Source: Aquila chrysaetos chrysaetos (Eukaryota; Chordata; Aves; Accipitriformes; Accipitridae). From it: 64,000 nucleotides of DNA. The translations under genes were made by a program, and so were the position numbers. The DNA is taken from assembly GCF_900496995.4 (NCBI RefSeq), contig NC_044011.1:20988041-21052040 (forward strand). The letters run 5' to 3'. The notes under the pieces were generated by a model, which ran no database searches, was not told where the DNA came from, and worked only from the letters and a program-made list of their open reading frames with translations. Shown piece by piece: positions 38,001-49,941 of this stretch. How positions within the stretch are numbered: the first letter of the stretch is position 1; each line of letters opens with the position of its first letter.

Positions 38001-38764
38001 CTCAAAAGTGCTAGACCCTCAGATTGAAACCAAAGCTCTATTTCTCAGTTCTGGTTTCAAGTTGTTGACAGTGAATCATTTAAAGGACTGGCCAAGTCCT
38101 GTCATCATATGCCACTTGGTGGGCATGTGTCCATGTTGTTTACAAGGTTTGCACATATTTGCAACATTACAATGACACTGTCTGCACATTTAGAGCTATT
38201 AAGCCCTTGGGGGTAGGGGAAACTATGGAGCCATTCAACAACCCATTTTTATTCAGCAGATTAGAGAAGGGAAGCTTCAGTCTTCCAAATTTGCTGATGC
38301 AGAACATGCTGCATGTAAGTGTGTGGGGGAGAGTGACCTGTAAAGGAACAAACACACAAACAGTGATGTGGCCAGACTGGTGCTGCTAATGAGGAAGGTG
38401 GCATTAGGTGCTGGCGGGGTGTCTTGCTCAATAGGAGTGCTGGCTGCATTAATTACCAGAGGAAGAAAAGTGGCTTATGTAATTCAGTGTCACTAAGGTG
38501 AAATAACAAAAGTAAAAATCAAAATACTTAGTCTATAAGAGAGCACAATCCAAAGAGACTGAGCTCCCCAGTGCAGCCAAGCTCCTTGCTGGGCATGTGG
38601 AAAATAAGGTGCTCCCCATGCTTGCTCCTCAGGGCCTGGTGCTTCTTGACTGCAGTGCAGCACCATCCCAAACCCCCAGCAACGCCCTCAGCAAGAGGTC
38701 TCATGGTCTTGAAATACATATTGTTCTGTCCTCAGAAAATTATGGGAAGAGAAGCATAGTTGGC
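35064..38764. other. Intergenic DNA, no gene seen
   Basis: AT-rich sequence. A TATAAAG hexamer-type motif at about 36884-36890 sits in a slightly GC-richer patch but has no transcript evidence. Nothing else is recognised. Confidence 0.5.
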
Positions 38765-38875
38765 CAGCCAGCCTAGGCCTCAGGAGACCTAGACAAAGAA
38801 AAGTTCATTGTTTTGCCTGCCATTCATACCCTGTGTTACCTTGGGAATTCACTGTGGGTAAATCAGTAAAGGACA
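38765..38875 (+). repeat. MIR-like ancient SINE fragment
   Basis: GCCTCAGGAGACCTAGAC, then CTGCCATTCATACCCTGTGTTACCTTGGGAA, follows the order of the MIR core (CAGGAGACCTGGGTT, TCTGCCAC, TGTGACCTTGGGCAA). Strongly diverged. Confidence 0.45.
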
Positions 38876-39817
38876 GCTCTGCTTTTAAGGATGCAAGATA
38901 GGAAATGTTTGAAGGCAAGAGTAGCTCTTAAAAATTACCTTAGTTGGAATGTTAGATACTCTTCAGGGCTGAGAAATGCATTTTTTCTGCATGTGGGACC
39001 TATAATTTAACATCTCCATTAACACAGACACCAGGAGCTTCCTAAAATAAGCAGAGGTAATTCTGACACTGAGGGACTTGGTAACCCCCTTACATTTATT
39101 CATTCAGCAAGGAGACAGGCTGCTGGCTCCCAAGGTGGGAAGCCATGTGCAATCGCCCCTTCTGCTGAGGTAGCTCAAACCCTGGAGCCTCCACTGCTCC
39201 TCTCTGCCAGGTGGCATTCACGATCCCTCCTGAGGTGGGGACACTGCAGAGGAAAAGGTAAGTAAAAGAGCAAAGCAAGAGATAGAAGGGATCACTGCCC
39301 TGAGCTCAGAGATTAGCATGCCTTACCCGAGGGAAGACCCAAGATTCTGCCTTTTCTCAAAGTACTAGTTATACATTTAAGAACTGTTATATAGTCATGA
39401 ATATGTATGTATGTTCATGCTCATGGACAGAGGTGGCTATAACCCAGTTCCCCATGTCTTCTCCCTTCTCTGCCACATGAGCGTCTTCATCACTGTGCTG
39501 CAGAACTGTGCTGCAGAACTGTGCTTCCTCTGTAGACCGGTGGGATGTGAAGCCGTGAGAGTCAATGTGAGAGAAGTGGCTATAGCCATGTGTTTATGGG
39601 AAGCAGCTGAACCTAGGGCTCCCATGGCCTTGTGACTACTTTACCTGCTGGTGCCTGTCAAAAAGCAAGGCACTCATGGTATTTAGAAACCTTCAGGAAT
39701 AGACAGCAGCCGAACAGGGGTTTGCTGATCTGTGCGCTTCATTCTGACAAGGTACCATTTCATTACCTATGTCTTTTCAAGATCTCTATCTTTCTGCCCA
39801 ATATTGAAGAGTGAGCG

Positions 39818-39869
39818 GAGAATATTTATGAGCAAACTGCAGGCATAAACATACCAAAAGGTTGCGAAA
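39818..39869 (+). repeat. 52-bp dispersed repeat, copy A
   Basis: GAGAATATTTATGAGCAAAC and the bases after it match 41596-41647 at all but about six or seven positions, same strand, 1.78 kb away. Flanks are unrelated. It may be a scrap of a dispersed repeat family or an old local duplication. Confidence 0.75.
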
Positions 39870-41595
39870 TTACAGACATTAGAATAATGAGCAAAAATAC
39901 TTGACATGTCATGTCCTCTGAGTTAGGGATAAAGTAGTTACCTAAGCGACTCCTTTCCAACCAATACAAGACCAACATTAATCATCTCTAACTGTATAAT
40001 TTAAGCTTGTATAGATACATTCTGGCTCCTGTCCAGCTACCAAAAATTTTAACCACATTATAACTGCATTTTGATTATCTGTTGCTTAGGGAATCAGCTT
40101 CAGGCCTCCCGAAGGCACAAAGGAAACATGAACAAACGCCGTCAGTATCCTGGCATGCATCATCTTTCTTTTAAAAGCACTTTAAGAACTATGCCAGAGA
40201 TCTCCATCTCTCTTGGAGGCATCCTTTGTCCTGGAGCAGGCGTCTTCTCCAGCTGCTGCCTCTGCCCCAGCCAGACCTCTGTGCTAGTCCTGGGGCGAGG
40301 AGATGGTACCATTTCTGCCGAGTCCACAACAAAAGCTGTCGATTTGGGAAGAAGAGTCACTGCTTGCATGTTTGCAGGAGGGGCAGTAAGTTGTTAGAGA
40401 TCCATGTTTATGGCTGAGTAACAAATTGTTCAGTAGGCAGTGTGGCATTAAGGAGTTAATCAGCAGCAAGGCAGAGATTAATGTCTAATTGTAGCAACTC
40501 CAGACAGTTTAATTTGCTTCCCTTGGCCTAGTGACAGAGTGAAACTGTCAGCTGGAGCTGTGTGAATCCTGCTCCACCCAAATTGGGGTGGTTTCAACCA
40601 GAAAGCACCTGCCAATCTGCCCATCCTGCCTCCCCACGTGCACAGAAAAGCAGAAATCACGTACAACTCTCCAACTCCTAATCTCCAACTCCTATGCTCC
40701 TCTGCACCGAGGGAACTACCCATTATTATATCCTTGATGGAAGCTGCCGTCTCCTCAAATTGGTTAGGCACATTCACGCTCTGAAGAAAAGGTAAAGTGG
40801 CTGAACAATTTGAGATTAGTTTCTGCCTCTTTTTGTTGGAGCCATATTCACAGCGCATGGCCTCGGCCCCTGTGCAGGAGGGAGAACAGGATCAAAGGCA
40901 TTATTACAAGAAGTTGCAACTCTGCACTGAAATACTGTTTCCTTATCTCGCTTTTCTGTCAGTCACAATCCACTGCCCTGCCTGTGGAGTTACACCAGGC
41001 TCAGGGAAAGAACAGGGTGGCCTGCATTTGGCACTGGGGATTAATTTTGTATGTGCACGTCTCTTGGAAAAAGACTTTGCAGAAATGTGTCCACTGTAGC
41101 AGCTTTTTTCAAAAAGAATCCAATATCACCACTTTGTACAGTAATTTGTTTGTCACCTCTCCACACTGCCCAGGTCCTAATATAGGAGCTGATTTACAGC
41201 ATACCACAGCAGTGGACAACTACTGAGAAAATACCTATATGTTGCATTAGTAGCAACAGCTACAGTGCTTGAACCTGCAGGGGAACTTTCAGTAGGCTGG
41301 GTGAAGACACCCAGAATGGAATTTGGCAAAAAATCTGGACTATTTCCTTTACCTTAAGAAACATATGATGGAGACCCTAAGGGCTTACACTGCATGAAAA
41401 AACGTGGTCTCCCTAACATGGTAAAATCAGGCACCCACCAAAGTAATTTGAATTACTCTTCCCCATGCAAGGCCTTGCCTGCTTTAGGAGAGTGTTCTTG
41501 CCAGCCTTAATTCTGATGACTATGTTTGCTAGAGAAATAATTACTTTGGGGTCCCAGCTCAAGGTCCTCGACGTTGGTTCTCATGCAAAAGTGCA
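39870..41595. other. Intergenic DNA, no gene seen
   Basis: Mixed composition with overlapping short frames on both strands between 40160 and 41230. None shows a recognisable domain. A small 14-base-period duplication (TCTCCAACTCCTA) lies at 40668-40694. Confidence 0.5.
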
Positions 41596-41647
41596 GAGAA
41601 TATTTATAAGCAAACTGCAGCCATAAATATACTGAAAGGTTGCAAAC
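41596..41647 (+). repeat. 52-bp dispersed repeat, copy B
   Basis: Partner of 39818-39869; reads GAGAATATTTATAAGCAAAC and onward to AAAGGTTGCAA. Confidence 0.75.
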
Positions 41648-42419
41648 TTAGGTGCACACTGGCATGTACACAGTGACCCCAGGCTGTGGCAGTGAGGCAC
41701 TCAGGTGGTGAGCTGCTCTTTGAAGGTGTCACAGACTGCAGCAAGTGCCACTTCCAGCCTTTGCTGAAATAGTTACTGAATTCTGAGTGATACTGTGAGG
41801 AGGTTTTGGCCATGCAAAGTGACATGCTTTTTTCAATGTGAGATAATTACTCTTGTTTTGCGCCTGTTTCTCTTTAGGCAGTAAAGACAGCGTGCTTCTG
41901 TTGAAAAGGTGAGACCCCAAGGACTAAACAAATCAAGACCGACTGCACACAAGAATCAGAAAATGCCTGAGCTGACCAGATGTCTTTGATACTAAATGGT
42001 GCCATAGTGGAGAGATGGCAAATTCTTTCCTGTCTCAAGACTGAGGATTTGACTGTGTACTCTGTCCAGTGCTGTGATTTACTTGCAGACACAAGAAAGC
42101 TGCCATCCAGAAAGGAGGGCTCGCTTGGGCAGGACGTGGGACAAAATGTTTCCGTGGCCCAGGGGAAGGAGGGAGGCCCGAGGCTGACTCCATCGGTCCT
42201 GCCGGACGCGAGCCTGGTGCTGGTGCTCTCCGGACCGTGGAGTTTATCCATCTGTGGAGACGCTGGCAGGGCCCGAGCTCATCCGCGCTCTTTGCAGCCA
42301 CCTGGAACTGCTGCAAAGTTGTCTCCTCGTTGTCTGTGAATAATAAAATAGCTAAACGTTGACTTTCCCAGTGGGACTGCACCTGAGGTGAATGGTTACC
42401 ACTCCCTAGAAACTGCTGC

Positions 42420-42960
42420 TGTCACCTCCCTGCTTAAGCCGCCACTGCGCTCTGACCCAGTGCCCGCTCCTGGTAAACGGAGAAGAGTGTCCACCTATCT
42501 CTGCAATGAGGACGGAGCGGTATTTTCCTACAGACACTCGCTGCAGAGCGAAACGGCTTCTCGGGCGGCTGCTGCCCACCGCCCCGGGATTCCCCCCCGC
42601 GCCGGGACTGCCCCGCCCCGCCCCGCCCCGCCCCGCCCCGCCGCGGCGGCGCTGCCCGCGCCCGCCCCCTGGCGGCGTCCGGCGGCGCTAACGGGCGGCA
42701 GGAGCCGGGGAGGCGGGGGCAGCCGGCTTTTTTATTTTTCCGTGAAGTCTTAAACCGCAGGGAGGGACAGGCCAGTCTGCAACGCCTGTTGCAGAGCCGT
42801 GCGGCAGCTGTCGCTGGCCCGGCAGCGGCCAGCCTCCGTGGGCCTGGTGCAGGAGTTGCTCCCGCGCCTGCGGTACGAGGCGGGCGGGTGGAGCGGTCCT
42901 CCCGGCACCCGCCGTGCTCTTGAATGGCTGCCGGCAACCCCAGCTTCACGCTCGTCATCT
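42420..42960. promoter_or_regulatory. CpG island, likely promoter of an unidentified transcript
   Basis: The densest CpG region in the window. It contains (CCCCG)6 at 42611-42640, which supplies several overlapping GC boxes for Sp1-type factors, then CCGCGGCGGCGC, GGCGGCGTCCGGCGGCGC and CGGGCGGGTGGAGCGG. An A/T run, CTTTTTTATTTTTCC, lies at 42727-42741. Downstream, an open frame without ATG (42754-42963) reads QLSLARQRPASVGLVQELL at its centre, and an ATG in good context at 42924 gives only 25 codons. No known first exon is recognised on either strand. In birds such islands nearly always mark transcription starts, so an lncRNA or the 5' end of a gene lying outside the window is likely. Confidence 0.7.
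42611..42640. repeat. (CCCCG)6 short tandem repeat
   Basis: Six perfect CCCCG units inside the CpG island, each junction giving a GC box core on the minus strand. Confidence 0.95.
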
Positions 42961-42966
42961 TCCTAA

Positions 42967-45914
42967 GAGAAGGAATTAGCAGCAGCCAGGCAACAGCTTA
43001 GGCCGCCTTCTTGCCTCACGCAGCTTGGAAACTGCCTCCTCTATTTGCAACGTGCCACGGAGCTAAAAGAACTCATGTGAAACCCGGGACAGGCTCCCAG
43101 AAGTACCTTGGACTTAAAGCTAGGTCTTCCCCAGATGGGGACAGACAGATGGATCTGTGACCTCTGTCCAAGAGGAGGAAGATGCCACAGGCTGGCTCCA
43201 TGGGAAGAGCTCAGCCTGATCAGTGGAAATGCAGCAAGCCCACCCCAGCCGAACCCTGTCCCCAGAGGAGCGGTGGGCTGTGACCCCACTGGCTGCTTTG
43301 GGGTGTAGCTCTTTTTGGGTGCTGAGCACACACACGCACAGAGCTCTGTGGGGTCAGCTCCCAGCCAGCCCTATAACACTCCAAAGCTCAGTGACACTAA
43401 ATAGCACTAAAATAAAAGAACTTGTAACGGGAGAGCCCTAAACCCTTTCTTCTCTATGGAAATCCTGATGCTGTATTGTCACGATATATCAGTATTATGT
43501 TATTAGTAGGGTGGTAGGATGTTCTCAGCACAGTATGATTCACAACCATCCCTTCACTGGTTTGCTTTTGCTTAGGCGTGACTTGTTGTACGTGAAGGTT
43601 GTGCAAGCAGGATATGCACAAATTTATGAGTATATGGCGATAACCTATTGACTAAAATGCACAGAAGACAGCTGGGGCTACTGTGCTACTGAACTGCGTT
43701 TTGGCACGCAGACGTGTGATGTGTTGCTGCTGGACTGGCAGCTCTCGGTGCCGACGGGAAGCAGCAGCCTCCATCGGTCCTTGGAACAGGCCGATGCTTG
43801 GTCTTGTTGAGCCATTTTGACTCTGCTTTATTTCTTACGTTAAACAGTATTTGTCTCGTGAGTCCTCGTGTTAGGAACTAATCCTGCCTCAACAACTTTG
43901 CTGCTGTCTTTGCTTTTACCTGTCTTACCTTGTACAACTTCAGCTTAAGTACTCTCTCACAGCTCATCACAGTGTCCTTAATAAAGATGCAGCAAGGTCA
44001 TGCAACCATGCCTTGCAAACGTAAGCCTTGGCTTCCAGGCACCCGAATCCCTGGGCTGTGAGGTTATGGGCGGCAGAAACATGCCTGAGCTGTGAGTGTG
44101 TGAGCTCGAAGGGGGAGCTCAGCAGGACCAGGCCACTGCCTTCCTGCAAGGCGGGATAGTATTCACACTCAAATATTATCAAAGCAAGGGCTACCAGTGG
44201 AATATATTGCTGATGTGATACAGGAGGTTAATCAGTCAACTGGAATGCTTCCTCTGGTCCTAGATTTCTACATTTTTCTCACAAACCTGTGTAAATTCAT
44301 GTGTTCTCCCATGTTAATAATGTGTGCCTGAATGGGCTTGTTTTCATGATGTGGCTATAACCTGCTAAAATAGGATTTGGCTCATTTGTATGCATTTCAT
44401 ATTGAAGTGCTGGTTTGCTTCTGTAGGTGGGTGCCACACAAGGTAGAGCAAGCTGTATTGGTATGAGAATACAAACATAGACGCTAAGGGTTATACTGTT
44501 TCATTTTCTTTTTGACAATTTAAGTGCTAGACTGCTATGCGTGTCCCTGGCTAAAGCAAGCGCCATTGAGAGATAGAGGCGGCAGTCCTGCCTCCTTTCA
44601 TGCACTGCTCTGAGGTGATACAGCTACACGGGGTCCCTAAATAGCTCACCCAGCACATAGGCGGTGTAGCACTGGGGGACCTATGGCTGGGTCTAAAAGA
44701 CCGAAACTGCTTTTTTCTTTCCTCCTGCTGCAATATACCCATTCCTCGTGCTGCCACCCTCTGCATGGTCCATGGGCAACAGCTTCCTGAGTGCAGGGGA
44801 GAGAGAGAGTGGTGTGTATGGTGGTACCTGTCCCAGACCAGGGATCAGCTGGCATCCTCTTGCAAGGCGAAGGGAGAAGGTATGACAGAAATAGGAAACT
44901 TGTTGAATTCTGCTACCTTGTGATAGTAATTTAACAGGAAATAGAAGCTGCTAGTCAGGCCTACCAGCAAACTTTTCCAGTGTTCAGCTGGTGATATGAC
45001 GTAGGTGAATCGTTTGACATTTCTGCAGTTTCTTCCGCAACTACTTTTTATTATTTTATTATTTCACTATTAGCTAAATAGTAAGTATTCCCACACAACC
45101 TGTTCAGGATGTGTGAACCAATGTATATGAAATAAACCTGTTACATACTTGTGCTCGTCTTTTTTATTTCAGTTTTCATGCATTTCTTTAAGACTCTTGA
45201 GTCAGTATTTCTCTGACTCTAAGTAGAAATGCTAAAATAGCCTAGGATTTTTTTAGAAAATAAGTAACAAAATATTTTATTTAGGAAATGAACCTGTTAT
45301 GTGTAAAGGAAAAGGACTAAAAGTACACCAGGAAGTTAAGTGTTTGGGTACAGGATTTTTATAGGTATGTAATCACATAAACACTGAATCAATATAAGGA
45401 GCAATAGAGCTGTTGCCACTTCTGTCGGTAATTACACATCTGGAACTGGTGAGGATTCAGTGCCCAGACCTTACCATGGGTCCGTTTTAGAAAGTCTACC
45501 CATAGCCACAAGTTGACATGGCCAAGTGGCCTCTTCAAGTCAGACCTCAAGGGTAACTCTTATGTGCTGTACAAGGAGGAAGGGAATTTTCTTGCTTGTG
45601 CACCCTCATTCTTTTGGTCTCTCTTTACTTGTCAGCACTGTTCTCTTCTCAAAACTGTAGGGAATAAACAAGAATTAACCACTAGATGGCTGTATTCAGT
45701 AACAGAAGGCCACACATACATTGTTATTCTGCTATAATGCATACTAAAGATGCAGTATTATTTTTATTAGCTCAGTCTTTTCATGGATGAGTTCATGTGG
45801 ACAGGCAAAAGAGGCAGGACAACCCACCCTGACAAAGTTATTGGCTATATAAGCAATCTTGGTTATTCTGTGTATTGGTAGTTGGGCTACCCCAGATAAG
45901 AAGGGCTGTAGGGT
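42967..45914. other. Intergenic DNA between the CpG island and the LTR cluster
   Basis: The GC content falls off after about 43350. No exon with a recognisable product was found. Short frames at 43041-43335 are GC-driven and overlap on both strands. Confidence 0.5.
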
Positions 45915-46508
45915 TGTCCTGATTTCGGCTGGGATAGAGTTAATTTTCTCCCTAGTAGCTGGTATAGTGTTATGTTTTGGGTTCAGCATGAGAAGAATGT
46001 TGATAACACACTGATGTTGTCAGTTGTTGCTAAGTCGTGTTCAGACTAAGTCAAGGGGTTTTCAGCTTCTCATGCCCAGCCCGCAAGAAGGCTGGAGGGG
46101 CACAAGAAGTTGGGTGGGGACACAGCCAGGACACCTGACCCAAACTGGCCAAAGGGATATTCCATACCACGTGATGTCATGCCCAGTATATAAACAGGGG
46201 GGATTTGGGCGAGGAGGGATCGCTGCTCGGGAACTAACTGGGCATTGTTCGGTGAGTGGTAAGCAATTGCATTGTGCATCACTTGTTTTGTATAGTCCAA
46301 TTCTTTTATTTTTATTATTGTCATTTTATTATTGATATTATTATCTTTATTATGTTCTTCCTTTCTGTTCTATTAAACTGTTCTTATCTCAACCCACGAG
46401 TCAGTTCTTTCCCCCCCAATTCTCTTCCCCATCCCACTGGGGGTGGGAGGGGGGAGTGAGTGAGCAGCTGCGTGGTGCTTAGTTGTTGGTTGGGGTTAAA
46501 CCACGACA
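45915..46508 (+). mobile_element. Solo LTR of a bird endogenous retrovirus (ERVL-like), sense +
   Basis: A 594-bp LTR bounded by TGTCCTG and CCACGACA (TG...CA ends) and flanked by a perfect 5-bp target-site duplication AGGGT at 45910-45914 and 46509-46513. It holds an E-box CACGTG (46178-46183), a CRE-like TGATGTCA (46182-46189), a TATA box TATATAAA (46197-46204) and a poly(A) signal ATTAAA (46372-46377). No internal proviral sequence remains, so it arose by LTR-LTR recombination. The 5-bp duplication fits class III (ERVL) elements, and I recognise the sequence as a family abundant in bird genomes; the exact subfamily name is not assigned. Confidence 0.9.
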
Positions 46509-46513
46509 AGGGT

Positions 46514-46699
46514 GCAGTGTAGTGCAGAGTTTTGTGCAGTAGCTCTTCACAAACCAGTCTGAACAGGACAGCTTGGTCAGCACTGAGCCTGAGCATGTAG
46601 GTCCCGAGCTGTCCTCTAGTGCTAGACTCAGCCTAATTCTAATGTAGGCCAAGTCTGACATTTCCTGCCGGGACTGTGGGTTGCCACTCCTGCCTCAGT
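46514..46699. other. Unassigned spacer after solo LTR
   Basis: Unique-looking sequence between the target-site duplication of the first LTR and the ERV-derived fragment. No feature seen. Confidence 0.4.
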
Positions 46700-47040
46700 T
46701 TGAGTTGTTGTCCCCCTTTCCCATGTTCAACTTCACTCCTTCAGTCCAGACTCTTCTACCTCTGCTACTCCTTCCTCCTCACACTTTTCATCTGCTCCAG
46801 TGTCAATTACCCATGGGCTCCAGTTCCTGTCAGGAAAAATCTGCTCTGGCATGGGCTCTCCACAAGCTGCAGTCCTTCAGGAATATCCGTCTGCTCCAGT
46901 GTGGGTCCTCCATGGGCTGCAGGGGATATCTGCTCCCCTATGGAGCACCTCCTCCTCTTCCTCCTTTCTCTGACCTGGATGTTCCGTCTACTGCTTCTCA
47001 CTCTTTTTTTCCTCCTCCTCAGTCTCAAAGGACCCTATAG
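46700..47040 (+). mobile_element. Decayed ERV-derived fragment, non-coding part
   Basis: Carries the recurring phrase CTGCTCCAGTGTGGGTCCTCCATGG and variants (CTGCTCCAGTGTCAATTACCC, CTGCTCTGGCATGGGCTCTCC), then CACCTCCTCCTCTTCCTCC and TTTTTCCTCCTCC. This pattern of near-repeats is, from memory, a non-coding segment of bird endogenous retroviruses. The copy is short and eroded. The 119- and 135-codon frames across it are by-products of its stop-poor C/T-rich sequence, not retroviral genes. Confidence 0.55.
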
Positions 47041-49941
47041 AAATCACAGAAAAGAAATACCTAGTGTGTCTACTTGGCTTTGAGCCTTCTTTCAGTGATC
47101 AGCTGTGAAGGGTCTGCCCTTGAGTGCACTGAGAAGGGCTCCCAGCATTTCTGCTACTGTGGGAGCAGCCTGGGCACATCTGGCCTTTCTTCGATTTCCC
47201 TGAGAAGATGTGCAGAAGTGGTAGACTGCCAGCCCCAGGCTCTTGTGAAAGCCTGGCGAAAACATGGCATACAGAGCAGGAGCTCCAAGCATCATGCCAT
47301 CAGGAGCTAGCTGCAGAGCATATGGGAGGCATGATCTGGGCCACTGGGAAGGTTCCCTGCAGCTACTGGTTGACCATACTTGCTGGTGATGGTCTTGAGT
47401 TGATGGGTTGTTCATCCATCATTGCCAACAGCGCAAGGGAGCTGTTGGACATGGCATCTGTCAGTGAGGCCCCACTGATCAGCTGATGACTACGAGGTGC
47501 CTTTTTTTGTCTTTCATGGGATCCTCGGTGTGTATGCTTTAGCAGACAGTGACCAAGGATACTTTTTAATGCATGGCTTTACAATGCAAAAGCTAGGCTT
47601 GTGTCCTGAAACATAGGTCAAAGAGGGCTAGTCATCCATGTTTGTTTATTGCACTTCTGTGGACATGAGTAAATCAAAAAGGTATCTTTTCTGTATTTTA
47701 TCTCAGTAATCCCATGTTGACCATTGTCAGCTTTACCAACCTGCCATGTATCAAGCGGTGGCTGACTGCATCTTTTGCTATGTCCAGTCATAGATTCACA
47801 GCCCTAGTGATAAAATGGCAGGCCAGCCTTGTGAAGGTCTCTCTACCTGTACAGACAGCTCTGTAGATCTGGCTGTTTCTTTGCTCCCTGTTCCTTAGTT
47901 TTGTGCACTACCACGACAGAAAAGGCAGCTGTGGGTAAGGCCACCTGTCTGAGCGGGACTTAAGAGCCAGAGGATACATCTGATGAGGACATCATGGGGT
48001 TAGTTAGTGTGATGGAGGGGTCTTGCCAAGTTGCCAAAAAGGTTTGTGCACTGGGTATCATTTCAGACAGGACCTCAAGTGGACACTTAAGTAAAGAAGG
48101 GAAGGGCTTTCAATGTGGATGTAGGTGGTGCATCCATACTACCTCCTGTGACATCTGGGAGTGTAGTATTATTTCACTGGCCAGGTCTGCATTGCTGTTG
48201 AAACACTTCTACAAAACTGACCATGGCTTCTCTCACTATTGCTAAATCAAGGTAAGGACAGCTTTAGGAGTGCTTCCAAAAGCTTCAGTGGTATATTCTT
48301 CTCCACAGAATATCTAGTGACTCAAGCTTAGAGAATCACAGCAAACTTTTGTCCTCGGAGAAAAGGAAAAATCAGTTCTGTCAACAGCAAATGTATTGCT
48401 GTGGTCAGTTAGGCTTACAGTAAAAGTCAGAAACAAGAAATCTCTTGTCACTGCAACCTAGAAAGTAAAACTTTAATCCAGTTATGTTGTCCACACTTAG
48501 CAAGCCTTTGAAATGCTTTTGAATGTTAATTATACTGTGACAATCCTGTCAGGCCCTGGGTTCTTGATGGCATCTAAATTAGGACCTTAATAAACCTAAA
48601 ACATCTGCAATGAAACTTGAAATGATGCAATGATTTCAGTGGATTAGGCAGATAGAAAGTTAAGACCAAGGAAAAAGAAATTGTGTGCCTATTACATAGG
48701 CAACTTAACTACAGGTGAGTTATTTCAATGGCTTGGCAGCATGTCCACACTGCTTTGAGCTGACCACAAGCACAGGAAGGGGCACAGCACCCCAGGGCAG
48801 AGGAGGTGACCATCAGGTAAGGATCATGCCTCCCAGGCTGGGTCATAAATTACAACAGTCCCGTTCAGCTGTAACACAGTCCGGGCGGAATAGTAGCGCA
48901 ATAACCCTGGACAACAAGGTGAGCATAAAACCCCCAATATGCTACTTGGCTGCAGCAAGGTGCTGCGCCTAGCATCCTCTGAAAGTTTTTTCCTCTCCCA
49001 TTTTTTTGTCAGGAATTAACAGAAAATGTACTCCTCTCTTTTAAGTGCTTTTCTGGCTCCTGATACCCACTGGGGGTGTGTGAAATCAGAGCTGCCCGTG
49101 TCTTAAACAATGTGGATTTCTGTGCCCTATAACATTCCCTTTTACCCTTTTACATAAACACAGTCATCTTCCTTGGGGGAAATAAATGCTACTTTTGCAT
49201 TTTCGGAGGTGGTGTATGCACGGATATAGGTACTTACCTTTAGTCTGCCATACTTGAAAATGGTGATCCAATTTGTAAAGGAAATATAACACTCATGGAG
49301 TAAGAAACATTGTATATTACACATCGTTTTGTTTCTTTTACCATTTAGAAATCAAATTGCTGTGTTAAAAATCTTTAAGATAGCAAATTAAAAATCATTG
49401 AAAGAGGCTGAAGATTTTGAAATGTTTGAAACCTGAATGTTGAACTTGTCACCAAAGAACACTAGACGAGCGATAACAATTCAGCAAAAGAAATCTAGAC
49501 CTGCAATTAGTCTAAATTGGACTCACACAGGAATTTCACTTTAACAAAACCCTGTAGTTTCAGTATTGACTTGGTTTTTTTTAAATGACAAATTTAAGCA
49601 GATCATCTGATTATGTCAGGAATTTCTCATTTCCTCTGAAATAGTATTTTGGCAGAACTGGTGTGATATTGTGAAATATGGCTTTGATAGCACTGCTTTT
49701 TTTTTAATTCAGGAGTGTTCTGTCAGGTTTTTTCCAACCACTTTAGACGTGACTAACTTTTATAATGCCTTTTCTTTTTGACTACCTGCTTTTTATAATC
49801 ATTATGATATCCAGGCTGATTTCACAGGCAGAATGTGGAAACCTGGCCTCACAGACAGGCAAGAGAAAAATCAGTCACTGCCTTCAATATGGCAAGTTTT
49901 TTCCACCTACGGCTCCTGGAGCTATCTCATTCTTGGCCAGG
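47041..49941. other. Spacer between the two solo LTRs
   Basis: About 2.9 kb with no recognisable gene. The first part (47090-47480) is moderately GC-rich with frames open on both strands and could be more eroded retroelement sequence. The rest is AT-rich. No retroviral gag, pol or env motif was seen, so this is not the inside of one provirus; the opposite orientation of the LTRs agrees. Confidence 0.6.

Noticed and set aside
42434-42958. 174-codon minus-strand frame across the CpG island
   Set aside because: Its Arg/Ala/Gly/Pro-rich product is a translation of the GC-rich repeats, including (CCCCG)6.
46676-47083. 135- and 119-codon frames as a membrane protein gene
   Set aside because: The Leu/Ser/Cys-rich product comes from the C/T-rich repeated phrases of an eroded ERV-derived segment.
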